Below are positions 23,261-35,980 of a stretch of DNA of 64,000 nt, one piece after another. The translations under genes and the position numbers were made by a program. The notes below the pieces were generated by a model. It was not told the origin of the DNA. It was given only the letters and a program-made list of their open reading frames with translations, and searched no databases. Within the stretch, counting starts at the first letter, position 1. Each line of letters begins with the position of its first letter. Source of the stretch: Capsicum annuum (lineage: Eukaryota > Streptophyta > Magnoliopsida > Solanales > Solanaceae); NCBI RefSeq assembly GCF_002878395.1, contig NC_061121.1, forward strand, positions 136,708,787 through 136,772,786, in the 5' to 3' direction.

Positions 23261-25090
23261 TATCCATATGTTCACTCCTGCTGACAAATACCAAGAAGAA
23301 GAGAATCAAGATCCAGCAAATATATCATATTTCCTTGAGGTATCCATGCAAGAAAATGATTGGATACAATAGTTCTATCATAAAGGTCGCAATATGCATT
23401 GGTATAAATGTCCTTTTATAGGACACTAGTCATAGAAAATCGAGTGTGGTTGTAAATAATGTGAAGAAGCCTGGATAATATAGGGGATGATAAAGATAAT
23501 GATTTAGAATGGGATGAGCATTTGGGATTCTGAAAACCATACTTCCGAAAACCATATGCATAACACATATTCCAGGTCTCGTACATACCCCAAGACTGGC
23601 TACTACTACCCACTCTACAAAAAGAATAACCTCTAGCTCAAAGCTTAAACTTTAACTATTTTGATATCTTCGATCACCTCTGGTCAAAAATTTGTTTTCC
23701 TATCATACCAACCATTCAAAAAGGATAACCTAACCCATACTTTAAAAGATCCATATGTTATTGTACAAGAAGGTTATCAAGCATCAACCCAACATGCCAA
23801 ACATAGCAATACACTAAAAAATAGGTTGCAGACTATCTAGACTATTAACTATCTGAAGAACCTCAGTTTTATACTTTTTTGACCAATAACGAAAGGAAAT
23901 AACCTTACTTAATGAATAAATCTATTTTTTAAAATATGTCTAAGCCACAAAACATCCAAAAATCTATAGTATTTCTAATATCACCTTAAACGTATCCACC
24001 ATAAGGATTAGGCCAAAACTTTTCCACCAACTCACCTCATTCATCTATGTCTATACTATTCACTCCAACCCCAGTAGATGTCCAATAGTTTGATATTACC
24101 AAATATGTATGGGAAATAAAAGATATAATGGCATCCCAAAAGTGTAGGTCACGGGCTCAATCCTTGGAAATAGCCTATGACAAAAATGCAAGATAAGGCT
24201 GCATATAATACATCCTTGTGGTGAGGCCCTTTCTCGAACACCATGCATAGTGGTAGATTTAGTGCACTGGGATTACCATGTCATCCCAGAAGCTAGCCAA
24301 GATATCACAAAACTAGATAAAAGAGAAGATAATTTTAGACAGGTCCTAAAGAATAAAGAATTTGAAAACCTTACAAGCTCAAGTTATGGTTCTCCAATAG
24401 ATGACTCTATATTCTTGAATAAAGATCATGTAGTTCCTGATGATAACCTAGATATCCAAAGTGAAGAGCCACTAGATAAAGTATACAAATGTATCAAACA
24501 ATGTATAATAAGAAATAAATGGGTATATCCAAAAAACTTCTCTGATGACGTCTATATTATCTCAGATCAGGTTGTCCCAGAGCTCTATGACAACTCAATC
24601 ATCTTAGATTTGGTTTTAAAAGAGCTTTGTGCTGAAGAAACTAGAAATTTCATTCTTGGGTAACCTAATCATGATGATCCTTTAGAGGAATATATGAAAG
24701 CCGTTGATGAATTCATTGGATTTTGCCTAGATGAAGAACAAGAACACCCATCTAAAATAAATCCTATAGATGAAGGTTCTGAAACACATAGTAACTTCCT
24801 CGCAAATGAATATATAGTAGATAATAAAGATTCATCGGTCAATACTTGAGAATATTTCAAAGATACTCCTAAATCACTTATTAAATCCACTAAAAATATT
24901 ATCTGCCTATGTTAATGAACCGATCTAATGAACTAGAAATCCCTAAATTAGTCAATGACGAAGACGAGATGACAAATGATCTGATCATCAAAACAAGGCT
25001 AAACTCAGCGATAGTGGAAAATAATACCATTAGGACCGAATTTCACACCTTCACCCTCAAAGTTATCAAAGTTTTAGCCTGCCTTAAATG
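23261..25090 (+). pseudogene. EPRV ORF1 C-terminal region with acidic open frame (unit B)
   Basis: Mostly stop-ridden, but 24,250-24,663 is open for 137 codons and continues after one stop to about 24,849. The piece is acidic (DDSIFLNKDHVVPDDNLDIQ, then DQVVPELYDNSIILDLVLKE, and later DEFIGFCLDEEQEHPSK). No catalytic motif, membrane segment or zinc site is visible. The equivalent of VVPELYD appears in unit C as LFPELYA (about 45,220 on the minus strand), so it is a real conserved segment of the polyprotein. Its function is unknown to me. It precedes ORF2. Confidence 0.5.
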
Positions 25091-25139
25091 ATCAAAGTCT
25101 TCTACACATATATAGAAATAAATAATATAACTGAATGAG

Positions 25140-25797
25140 AAAAATACATGTTAGTTTAAGAGTTCACCTCTAGATTCTCTAGAATAATTAAATATTGGTG
25201 GAGCACACTTGGGATTTAAATTGGTGGAGCACACTTAGGTTTGAAATCGGTGGACCAAATTTTTGATTATCGATAAGAACACTTATCTTATATCCTAAGA
25301 CTTTACCTTAAATATTAGTATTCTAGAAGAGGTCTTCTTCAGAGTTATATGCCAAAGACAAGAGAAGTAGTGCATGCAGCTTTTATAGATGATGTTCCTA
25401 TAATTCAATAGAGATGTCAACAATATACACTTCCAAAAAATGGCAATGAATTATTTTATCAAGTTGGAAATTTAAGCTTGAACTAAGCCTTCGTATCATC
25501 AACTATGAAAATACTAGTAGGACAAACCATGAAGATTATAGAGGAGAAGTCCAAATTAATAACTCTCCCACAAGAAGGTTGCATAAGGAAGGCCATCTTC
25601 CAGGCTATGCATATCATATACACGAAGAGATCTGTAATAAAAAGAATCATCCAAAATAATCTAAATTTTAATTAAGCATGCAGCAAAAATGACATAGTCA
25701 TAAAATCCAATAACTTTGCACAAGATGTTAAGCAAGGTCCAAGAAAAAGAAAAAGTTTAGGAGGTTCAAACTACCTAGGCCTCCATATAATAGGAAC
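25140..25797 (+). pseudogene. EPRV ORF2, 5' part (unit B)
   Basis: It matches unit A 19,120-19,690, including 'cttatcttatatcctaagac' text and the arginine-rich RRFKLPRPP just before the zinc-knuckle region. A local 25-bp direct duplication lies at 25,194-25,250. The frame is cut at 25,797 by the inserted chromovirus and resumes at 38,516. The ORF2 start codon seen in units A and C is not recognisable. Confidence 0.55.
25194..25250 (+). repeat. short tandem repeat, ~25-bp unit, about two copies
   Basis: The phrase 'ttggtggagcacactt' plus nine bases occurs twice in tandem, followed by a third partial copy 'tcggtgga'. Confidence 0.7.
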
Positions 25798-25802
25798 AAG
25801 AT
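25798..25802 (+). repeat. target-site duplication AAGAT (left copy)
   Basis: AAGAT directly precedes the 5' LTR start TGTAAG and is repeated exactly at 38,511-38,515 after the 3' LTR end. Confidence 0.9.
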
Positions 25803-27319
25803 TGTAAGACCCCGCAAAATTTCTAGCTTAATTCAGTCCTTTAAGCTTTCCAAGTTGTCCCAGACTTAGAACATTTTAGCTAAATAATCAGACTTAGTGT
25901 CATTTTAGCTTATGAAGGTCAGAAATCTTATTTCATGACCTTTATATCTATTAAATATTAATTTTTGGTCGATTCATGATCAGGGAGGTCAATACGTGTT
26001 CCCGAGTAAGGTTCAGATTCTTTTGCATCTCATTTAGACCATGTTTGAGTTTCCAAAATAGTGGGTCGATATGATCTTAATGCATCACATCGACTATCAC
26101 ATCGATGGATGATTTTCCCCCCAGCTTTTCTGCAAATTCTAGTGAACCAATGCAAAATTGATGTGAAGCATTGGCCATCGCATTGACCTGTGCATCGGTA
26201 ACCTAATTTTTAGCCATTAAAAGACTGCATTCTTGGGGGTATTTGGGTCTTTTTCCCTAAACCCTCAGACCCCAAAATACAAAATTAATCACCTTAGAGA
26301 GAAAATAAACACATTCTTTCTCAAATTTTCTCAAGAAAAAAATCCTAGAAGTTTCAATTTAAAGTCAAGAACTCAAGATTCAACCATAAACTTACAGAGA
26401 TTCTTCAACAATGGTATGTGAAGTGTTCATTGAAGGGTTTCTTCCACCCTTGGAGTCCAATAATCTCTTTTGAATTTCAAGTAATTGATTTAATGATATC
26501 CATGGTTGAAATTAAAGTGTATTCATGATTGTTATTTGTATTTGATTCATAATTCATGACTTGTTTATGATTTATGTGGAATTGATTAGCATGTAAGTAA
26601 ATTCATGTGAATCCATGTTAAAACCTTGAATTGGGAAGTTGAACTTGAATCATGATGCCTACTTGTTGTTAAATTCTATGTGTATATATTATGCTCACCC
26701 AGTGTTTGATGAGTTGTTCATGCGAACTATTAAGAGAATTAAATCATGTCAAAGTTAGCCTATGCGCAAATGATGTCATGTAAATATTTGTTATAACGCC
26801 CCAATGAAAGAATGCTGAACAAGTTCATAGTTTACATATTTCAAGTTTATGCCATGTCTCTTAATTTATGCTATTGAGTCCTTGGGGTACATGTACCCGA
26901 CAATTTAGCTGTTTACTTAGAACTATGGTCAGTCGTAGAACAATATAAGTTATGCCATGATCAGTAGTACTCTCAGTCAGTTACAAAACCCAAGAAAACT
27001 AAGTAGATTCAATATGAGTCCATTCTAATTTCGTATTTAGCTCATACCTCAGTAAACTCAGCAAGCTAATAGAATTTAGTAGTATTCTGTTAGTCAATGG
27101 AATTCAATAAATTTAGTTCAGTTCAACTAAATAGTGATCTCAGTAACAGTCTAGTCCATCCTAGTTCAAACTAGAATTTAGTTTAGTGTCCTTTCAGTTG
27201 GGAGGAAGATTCAGCACTGAGTTAATCTAGGTATGAGGGCATTCCTGCCAGTAGAGGGTTTGACCTCTAGTAGCAATCCTTACATTATAGAACTACGTAA
27301 AAATCATAAGTTGAGATAT

Positions 27320-29876
27320 TGTAACGCCCCGAAATCAGATCCCAAGACATCACATGGTGCTTAAGGTCATAAGTGACCCCAAGCTAACCTTTCATCTGGC
27401 ATAACCCAAAGCAACTGAATAAAATACATAAAATAGAAGGAATAATACAAAAATAACCCATAACTTAGTCTGACAAACATGAAAGTAAATTTACACGGTC
27501 ACAATTCTGCTCATATGTATACAAATCTGAAACTGAATACTCTGACTACTAGTGACTGTCTATGAAGCCTCTACTAGCATTGACCAAAGATAGCCGGGTC
27601 ATGATTCCCAACTACCCCTACTCAATACGACTGAATACAGAAAATACAATACACCTAAAATCTGAATAACTCAAGTCCCTAAATCAAAAGGACTAATTAC
27701 CTGCCGATCGAGAGTTGTGACCCAGCTGAACATGATATGTGCGCTACAGCTTGTACCTATAATTTGGTAAGAATGTAGCCCATGGAAATATGTGGGTCAG
27801 CACTTTGAAATGTATTGAGTATGTGGGGGTGCATGCAACAATATAAATAGTATTATCAATTTCATGAAAACATCCATATAGACAATGATGACTCACTTGG
27901 CTTGAGTTATATCAAATCATACTTTTCATAATTTCATAATAAACAGTTCATAAGATAAAATCTCGTAATCCACATAAATCATTATAAATCATAAATTATG
28001 ATAAATCATCCTAAATCATCATAAATTATCATATCATCAAATATCATTATAGGTAATTATAAATCATAATAAATGATCATAAAACATCATAAACATCTCA
28101 ACTCTTTAACTTAAATCTCGGAGTGACTCGGCAATTGAAGAAACTTAATCTTATGGACACGGGAGTTTTCTATAACCGACAACCCTACGTGAGCTACATG
28201 GAATACCAGTGTTTGTAACCCCCATTGGCGGAAGCGTCATACACTTTCCCAGGGAGTACGACCTTAAAACTGCAATAATCACAATCGGGCTCTCTGGCCA
28301 ATAATATAATCATCAAACAATCCTACGGTGGCACTTAGGTTTGGGGAAATACCAAATTTCCCTCTCGGTGCTAAGTACTACTCCCCAACAAGCTCAGAAC
28401 GCGTTAGGAAATCCACCACAACATCACAAGGGTCTATCATAAAGACCAAATATAATCTCTTTCTCATTTATCAAATTATATCAACTTGTGGATTCCTAAC
28501 TCAACACATTATAGTTCAAAACTTTTTAATCTTCCTCAACATAACAAGGTATCAATGCATTGAACCATAACCGACTCTACATTTGGACAAGGATAGGAAG
28601 ACTTAATACGTAATATTTTCAACAATTTAACTCATCAAAACCATCTGAAAAATATGAGGACACATGGCTCGAAAACACTTGGAAATATCAATAATTCATT
28701 CTTGAACTTAAAACGTGAATACATGTTCAAAATATATCAATTCTTGATAGAAACACCAAGAATCCCAATATTAAATCTCAATTCATAGAACAAAAATAGT
28801 CAAATACTCATGTGATTCAAAACTTACAATTCAAATCTTTATAAGTTCATAATCGAATTATTTAGACATAATTCAACTTACAGAACCATATGAATCCATT
28901 AAATAATCATAATTGGAAAGATTGAACAATTTACATATATACATAATCAAAATCTCATGGTAGGATATCTTGGAAATAAATTCATTTGCCAAACTCATAA
29001 TAATCCATAATTAAAATTAAAGATACGGGCACAAGAACGGAATAATTATTCTTGTTCAAAGCCCTACATACCTAAAAATGGAAGATGAATATGAACTTCT
29101 GACTTTGAAACTTTATTCACTAAAATAAAGGGTGTTTCTCGAAGCCCTTAACATGATCAACACGAATCCCAAATCAATTTGAAATTTCTATGGTTCAATC
29201 AAGAGACATAGAAGGATGAAATTTGGAGTAGTAGGGTTAGGGTTTGAGCTTTAGGAAATTTTGGAGAAAAATGAGCTATTGAATGCTCTTAATAAACTTA
29301 AATCCATGGTTTACCCTGATGGATTGGAATGGGAATGACCAAAATACCCTTAAAAATCAAATAATGTCAAATCTGTCCTTTGGTGGACTATTTTGATAGG
29401 CTGAAGTAGATCGACCATAACTTTTTGCTTCGATGGACAAATTGGATGAAAGCAATTTCATTGGAAAGAGAACTCTCAGAGCTTTCTGTTAATATATAGT
29501 ATCTCACCCAGATCATTATGTACAAGGAGTTATGATCATTTGAAATTGATCCTAAAATTTGCCTGGCCTCAGTATTTTTTTCCCGCACATTTACTGTTCA
29601 CCACTATTCATGGTTAGATCGAAATGATCATAAATCATCGCTCGAGTGTCCGTTTTGGATGATCCACATATCGTTGAAAATCTTATTCGATGCTCTACAT
29701 GATGACGTATCACATATCAAGAAATTTCACACAGATAAATTATTAATCACGATAAAGAACAAAATTTAACATATTTTCATCCGGGATCTTAACAAACTCT
29801 TGGAAAGATAAAAAGGCTTTAATGACTTGATACATTTGGGTGAGAAATATTTAATGGTAAAACTTAGGGTATCACA
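27320..29876 (-). mobile_element. nested solo LTR of a chromovirus
   Basis: It starts TGTAACGCCCC and ends GGGTATCACA. It interrupts the 5' LTR exactly where the 3' LTR reads continuously (at 'gagatatcttcc'). It is flanked by GATAT (27,315-27,319) and GCTAT (29,877-29,881), a 5-bp duplication with one change. It holds no gag or pol. Minus orientation is inferred because the CAGTAC...GTACTG-like motif appears reversed (27,805-27,835), and the minus-strand start TGTGATACCC is a common chromovirus LTR start. Confidence 0.85.
27955..28097. repeat. AT-rich short tandem array inside solo LTR
   Basis: Drifting copies of 'ataaatcat' and 'catcataaa' recur about a dozen times without intervening unique sequence. 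Confidence 0.7.
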
Positions 29877-30899
29877 GCTATCTTCCTTCCAGAAATTATG
29901 AGGGTTGATATATCTCATTTGAGTTATCCTGCCAGTGCGGGTTGATAAAAGAGCTTCATGCCAGAGAGGGTTAACTCATAGTTTGTCATTACCCATGGCA
30001 TGATATTGACACCCTTCTAACTAGGGTCAGAGGTCGGAACCCAATCAGTTTAGAGAGGGGCATAAAAGTTAGATGATTACCTCCTACAGTCTCAGTTCCA
30101 GTCTCAGTCTCCGAATAGAACTCAGTTAAGTTCTAAAGATTTAGGACTATCAAACATAGTCACTCAGCTCAGTACAGAACTTAGTATGGTTCCACAATAT
30201 TTAAAACTATCAGATAAATTCATTTAGATAATTAATAATGCAATATTTATAAACTCAGATATCAGTTATTAGTACTCAGTAATAGCATGATCTCACTTAT
30301 AGTCTATGTATTCATGCATGTACTCTTACTCAGTCATACTCATGTTATTCAGTTATTATTGTACATACATATTAGCCCATACATTTCAGCCTACCTCACT
30401 GAGCATACCAGTACATTCAAGGTACTGGCACATACTTTTCTTTGCGCTATGATATCTTATATCATAGGTTTTAATGCTCGGGCTCTAAAGCACCCTTAGT
30501 AGTTCAGATTCTCATCTTTCAGAGTAGTGGTGAGTCATCATAGATTGAGGACATGGTTATTACTTACAGTACCTCAGTTTTATTTCAATATGTGGAGTTA
30601 GTTATGGGCTTGTCCCATCAACTCTACAGTTCAAATAGTTAGAGGCTTTTCAGACTAAAGTATTCAGATAGTTATTTAATTTTTTAGTACTTATATTCAG
30701 TTTTGGGTATTTTTATATTGTATTCAGATTTATTTACATATGTGAACCTTATGGCATATGTTTCCACCTATTTCTGTAATCATTACAGTAATTATAACAC
30801 ATTTATTATAGCAGGTACTAGTCATAGGTTAGCTTGTGGTCCTTTTGGATTGTGATCATCGTAAAGCATTCAGCGTACAGACTTGGGTCATTACAAACT

Positions 30900-30912
30900 T
30901 GGTATCGGTGCC
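30900..30912 (+). other. primer-binding site, tRNA-iMet type
   Basis: TGGTATCGGTGCC lies 4 bases after the LTR end and differs at two bases from the initiator-Met match TGGTATCAGAGCC. Confidence 0.9.
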
Positions 30913-31115
30913 TATGGTTCAACAGAGTCCTAGGAAGTCTATAAGCCGCATCTAATAGAGTCTTATGCATGGGTGTGTTGAGTGCCACACTCATGGACAG
31001 GAAATTATGAGATGTTTAGGGAAAAGTTTCCTTTCTTTCAGTATTTATGTCGTGCGAGTGAGCATTAGCTCCAGTTAAATTCTCAGTCTAATCCTTTCTC
31101 TCTTATCTACAGAAT

Positions 31116-32150
31116 ATGCCTCCAAAGAGGACTCAGGGAAGAGGAATGGGAGACTAGTTAGCCTTTCAGCCCATCCATCCAGTTCCTTTGGGTGAGCATG
31201 TCTCCCATGTAGAGTTTAGAGCAGCCTTCACCACCCTAGCTTATTCTGTAGTAGCCCAGAATAAACGTCCAGTTGCGGTTCTAGCCAACCTAGTGGCCAA
31301 CATTGCTACTGCCAAGATCCAGGACTTCACCCAAATAAACCCTCCATCGTTTATCGAGTCTAAGTCAGATGAGGACCTTCAGGAATTTCTTGATCAGGTG
31401 CAGAAGGTTACTAATATCATGGGGGTGACTTCTATTGAAAGATCTAGGTTTCCTTCATATCAACTATAGGATGTGGCTCACTCATGGTTTAAATAGTAGA
31501 AAGAAGAGAGGGCCATAGATGGGAAGAATTTGCAATTGCTTTTCTAGATAGGTTCTTCTTGCTAGAGTTGAGGAAAGCAAAATTTTTTGAGTTTATAAAC
31601 ATGACGCAGGGAAATATGACAGTGCAGGAATATTTTCTCAAGTATGCTCAATTGTCTAGATATGCGCCGCATGTTGTGGTAGATAGTAGATCCAAGATGA
31701 GTAAGTTTATATCAGGGGTATCTGGCAATATGGTCAAAGAGTGCAGAACCATAATGCTAATAAAAGAAATAGACATATCCAGGCTTATGGTCTATGCTTA
31801 GTAGATAGAGAAGGCTAAGAACAAAGAGTCCGAGAGGGAGAGCAAGTGAGTGAGAACAGGTAGTTTTAGCTTCTCTCAACCTTATTTAGAGGTTGGGAAT
31901 TATTCTCAGGTCTACCTAAATTCTCAGTTCCAGCTCCATCCTAAGCTAGCGCTCCAGTGCTCAAATTTAGAGACGAAAACAGAGATAGGGCACCAAGCCC
32001 TAAGACCTAGGGTAGTTTTAGCAGCGCAGCAAAAATACCAGGGTCAGACGCTGTCCTTAGGTGGGTTCACAGAGTATGCATAGTCGTCCCTCAGCTCAGT
32101 TTGGTCTCTCAAATCAGAAGGGTGCCTCATCTAGTGCCACCAGTGGGCAG
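31116..32150 (+). pseudogene. gag: chromovirus gag, degenerate
   Basis: The start ATG at 31,116 (MPPKRTQGRGMGD, then a stop at 31,155) is the usual Tekay Gag opening. The open stretch 31,188-31,469 has HVSHVEFRAAFTTLAYSVVA and PPSFIESKSDEDLQEFLDQV, the capsid N-terminal core. The stretch 31,559-31,801 has MTQGNMTVQEYFLKYAQLSR and the C-terminal helices. Later text is serine- and glutamine-rich, followed by a decayed knuckle region near 32,150. At least five stops or frame changes break it. Confidence 0.85.
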
Positions 32151-32700
32151 TGCCCAAATAGACTATATGCTCTTCAGTCCTGACAAGATTAAGAAAGTTC
32201 TCCTGATGTGGTCACTGGTACATTATAAGTTTATCATTAGTATGTTTACACTTTTCTATATCCAGGATCTTTCTTTTTCTTTGTTACTCGTTATATAGAA
32301 GTTGATTTTGGAGTCAGTCCTAAAATTCTAGTAGAGCCTTTCTTAGTCTCTACCCTCATAGGTGAATCCATCATAGCCCAGTGGGTATACAGGAACTTTC
32401 CAATTATGGTATCTCAAAAGTCACTTCAACAAACTTAGTCAAATTGGAGGTGACTAATTTTGATGTAATTCTCGGCATAGATTGGTTCATTCCTGCTGTT
32501 CCTCAGTTGACTGTAGAAATAGAATTGTTCAGTTTCAGTTTCTGAATAAACCCATCCTAGAGTGGAGGGGTAGTACTTCAACACTTGGGGGTCAACTTGT
32601 TTCTTACCTTTAGGATAGAAAAATGATATCAAAGGGGTGTGTCTACCATCTCATTCGAGTCCAAGACTCTAGTTCATAAACAGTAGTCTTGAATCAGTAT
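32150..32700 (+). pseudogene. pol: chromovirus aspartic protease remnant
   Basis: The text VTRYIEVDFGVSPKILVEPF, then STLIGESIIAQWVYRNFPIM and VIL-IDWF-like phrases, match the Tekay retropepsin. The active-site DSGA is no longer readable around 32,265. It sits between gag and RT as in the family. Stops and frameshifts make it inactive. Confidence 0.75.
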
Positions 32701-33550
32701 CAGTAGTATGTGAATTCCCAGATGTGTTTCCTGAAGATCTTCCAGGAGTTCCTCTCAAAAGGGAAATTGATTTTGTTACTGATCTCCTTCCAAATACTCA
32801 GACCATAACTATTCCGCCATATAGAATGGAACTTGTAGAACTATGAGAATTAAAGGAATAGTTAAAGGATCTCTTAGATAAAGGATTCATTAGACCCAAT
32901 GTGTCCCCATGGGGCGTACTAGTTTTATTCATGCGTAAGAAAGATGGTTCCCTCAGAATATGTATAGATTATCATTCGTTAAGAAAAGTTATGATCAAGA
33001 ACATGTATCCACTTCCTAGAATCAATGATTTGTTTGACCACCTTAAGGGTGCCAGTATTTTCTCTAAGATAGCCTTAGATCAGGCTAGTATCATCTCAGA
33101 GTTAGGGAATGTGACATCCCAAAATTAGCTTTCAGAACTCGATATGGTCACTTTGAATTTTTAGGCATGTCCTTTGGTCTGACCAATGCCCTAGCAGCTT
33201 TTTTGGACTTGATGAACCGTGTGTTCAAGTAGTACTTGGACATGTTCATCATAGTCTTCGTAGATTACGTTTATGTCTACTTTCGTAGTGAACAGGATCA
33301 TGCAGACCATCTCAAAATTATATTAATGACCCTAAGAAATTATTAGTTATTTTCCAAATTCAGTAGGTGTAAATTTTGGCTAAGATCAATAGCTTTTCTT
33401 GGTAATATCATTTTTAGTGATGGCGTTGGAGTTGATCCCAAAAAGATTGAGGTAGTGAGAAACTATCCCAGACCCATCTCTCCATTAGATATCAGGAATT
33501 TCTTAGGTTTGGCTGTCTATTATCGATGGTTTTTTTAGGGTTTTTCATCT
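32700..33550 (+). pseudogene. pol: chromovirus reverse transcriptase, active site altered
   Basis: It begins VCEFPDVFPEDLPGVPLKRE and proceeds through the fingers ([18 protein letters not shown], then [20 protein letters not shown]) and the palm start ([20 protein letters not shown]). A stop-containing stretch follows, then [16 protein letters not shown]. The catalytic box near 33,250-33,275 reads FIIVFVDYVYVYF: the second Asp of the DD pair is Tyr. Thumb text continues to about 33,540 (FLGNIIFSDGVGVDPKKIE). Both the active-site change and the frame breaks rule out activity. Confidence 0.9.
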
Positions 33551-34131
33551 ATTGTATACCCTATGTGTAGATTGACTCAGAAGAAAGTCAAATTCTAGTT
33601 GTCAGATTCCTATGAGAAGAGTTTTCAAGAGTTAAAGACTCGACTCACTATAACTCCAGTTTTGACCCTACTAGATGGCTCTAATAGCTTTGTTTTGTAT
33701 TGTGATGCTTCCATAGTCAGATTGGTTGTGTTTTAATGTAGAGAGGTAAGGTCATAGCCTACTTCTTTAGACAGCTTAAACCCCATGAGAAGAACTATCC
33801 TACTCATGATCTTTAGTTAGTAGCAGTGGTTTTTGCCCTCAAGATTTGGAGGCACTATTTGTATGGAGTACACATTGATGTATTCATTGATCATAAGAGC
33901 CTGTGGTATGTGTTCTCTCAGAAAGACCTCAACCTCCATCAGAGAAGGTGGTTAGAGTTATTAAAAGACTATGACATGAGTGTTCTGTATCATTCGGGCA
34001 AGGCCATTGTAGTTGCTGACACTCTTAGTAGAATATTTATGGGTAGCATTGGTCATGTGGAGGACAACAAGAAGAATTTAGCTCAGGAAGTCCATCAGTT
34101 AACTCGACTAGGTGTTCTCTTAGTCGATTAA
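33551..34131 (+). pseudogene. pol: chromovirus RNase H domain
   Basis: It starts near SNSFVLYCDAS with a catalytic Asp. The open stretch 33,826-34,131 (101 codons) has the [20 protein letters not shown] core, [20 protein letters not shown] and VVADTLSR, ending in the linker toward integrase. It lies directly downstream of RT as in all Ty3/gypsy elements. One frame break separates the two parts. Confidence 0.9.
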
Positions 34132-34249
34132 ATAGAAGGTAGTGTATGGGTGCAGCGTAGTTTAGAATCATCCCTAGTTTTCGAAGTGAAGGAAAATCAG
34201 GATAGGGATCCCAGTCTAGTAAAGTTGAAAAAATTAGAAAGAGATTAGA

Positions 34250-35634
34250 AAGTTGACATTTTTTCCCAAGGGGGAGATGGTGTGCTGCATTGCCAGGGTC
34301 GACTATGTGTTCCAATCTTAGATGACTTGAGGCAGCAAATTCTTGCAGAATAATATAGTGAGCGTTACTTTATTCATCCAGGGACAACCAAGATATATCG
34401 TGATTTGAGGGAGATGTATTGGTGAAATGGGATAAAGAGAGATATTGCAGAGTCTGTGGCTAAGTGCTCAATATACCAGCAGGTTAAGATTGAGCATCAA
34501 AAGCCTAGTGGGTCCATACAGGAGTTCAGCATTCCCACCTGGAAATAGGAAGAAGTGAACATTGACTTTGTGACAGGTTTGCCCCGTACTCATTGTTAGC
34601 ATGATTCAGTTTGGGTCATTATAGACAAGATGACCAAATCAGCTCATTTCCTTCCAGTCCATACCTCTTACTTAGCCGAGGATTATCCCAAACTTTATAT
34701 CAGGGAGTTAGTCGATTGCATAGTGTTCCATTGTCTATTATCTCAGACATAGGTACCAGTTTACCTCTCATTTTTGGAAGGCATTAAAAAAGGGTCTTGG
34801 TACCTGAGTTCATCTCAGTACAGACTTCTATCCTTAAATAAATAATCAAGAAGAAAGGACCATTTAGACTTTAGAAGATATGTTGCGAGTGTGTACGATA
34901 GACTTTAAATGTAGTTGGGATGACCACTTGCCTCTGATCAAGTTCACATAAAACAACAACTATCAATCCAATATTCATATGTCTCTATTTATGGTGCTCT
35001 ATGGGAGAAGATATAGATATCCCATTGTTGGTTTGAAGTGGGTGAGGCAACAGTGGCAGGGCCTGACTTGATATTTGATGCCTTAGAGAAAGTTTAGTTA
35101 ATCAGGGAAAAGCTTAAGACAGCTCAGAGCCTATAGAAATCGTATGCAGATATATGTAGAAAATATCTCGAGTTTGAGATAGGTGATTATATGTACCTAA
35201 AAATCTCACCCATGAAGGGGGTGAAGAGATTTAGCAAGAAAGGGAAACTCAGTCCCCAATATGTCGGTCCTTACCAAATTCTTAGCCATTTCAAAAAGGT
35301 AGCTTATGAGCTAGAGTTACCTTTAGATCTATATTTAGTTCATCAAATGTTCTACGTCTCCTTGCTAAAGAAATGCATAGGTGACCCATCAGTCATAGTC
35401 CCTGTTGAGGATGTAGATATTCAAAACAGCCTCTCTTATGAAGAGATTCTAGTCGAAATCCTTGACTATTAGATTCTCACACTGAGGAACAAAAAAGTTC
35501 CTCTAGTCAAAGTTCTTTGGTGGAATCAGTCCGTTGAGGGAGCCACTTGGAAAGAAGAAGAAGATGTGAGAACCAAGTATCCTCATCTATTCTCGTTTAA
35601 TCCAAACTCAGCTTATGGTAATAGTTTTCCTTAA
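34250..35634 (+). pseudogene. pol: chromovirus integrase with C-terminal tail
   Basis: The zinc-binding segment (FIHPGTTKIYRDL, CSIYQQ) lies near 34,370-34,490. Core positions are readable at EEVNIDFVTGLP, ISDIGTS and EERTI, so the D, D and E are all still encoded but in broken frames. The C-terminal part is open at 35,191-35,472 (SKKGKLSPQYVGPYQILSHF, then VHQMFYVSLLKKCIGDPSVI). After a stop comes the chromodomain-like tail (SVEGATWKEEEDVRTKYPHL) ending at about 35,634. It would direct insertion into chromatin. Dead copy. Confidence 0.9.
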
Positions 35635-35967
35635 GCTTATTCATTTTCATGTTAGATTTCAGTTATAAAATTGGTATCAGTTATCATTGCATATTTAGTC
35701 ATGTGTTCATAAGTTAGTTTAGTTATGTATCCATGCATCAGATATGCTTGGCAAGCATATAAACTCAGCTTATCAGTAATTCCAGTCATGCATTCATGAA
35801 TTATGTTCAGCTATACTCATGCATCAAATATGCATGTTCAGTATAAAAATTCTGTATATTAGTAATATCAGTCATATAGTCATGTTCCAGATGTTCATGT
35901 CCAGTAAGTAAGTTCAGTCACTCAGTATTCTCAGTCTTAGCTGTCCCATTCGATGAAAAATGTTCCC

Positions 35968-35980
35968 AAGGGGGAGATAA
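35968..35980 (+). other. polypurine tract
   Basis: AAGGGGGAGATAA directly precedes the 3' LTR start TGTAAG. Confidence 0.9.

Larger units (their letters stand above)
25803..30895 (+). repeat. 5' LTR of plus-strand chromovirus, interrupted
   Basis: It starts TGTAAGACCCCG and ends GGGTCATTACA. It aligns with the 3' LTR on both sides of the nested insertion at 27,320-29,876. An inverted repeat CAGTAC...GTACTG lies at 30,409-30,427. Confidence 0.9.
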
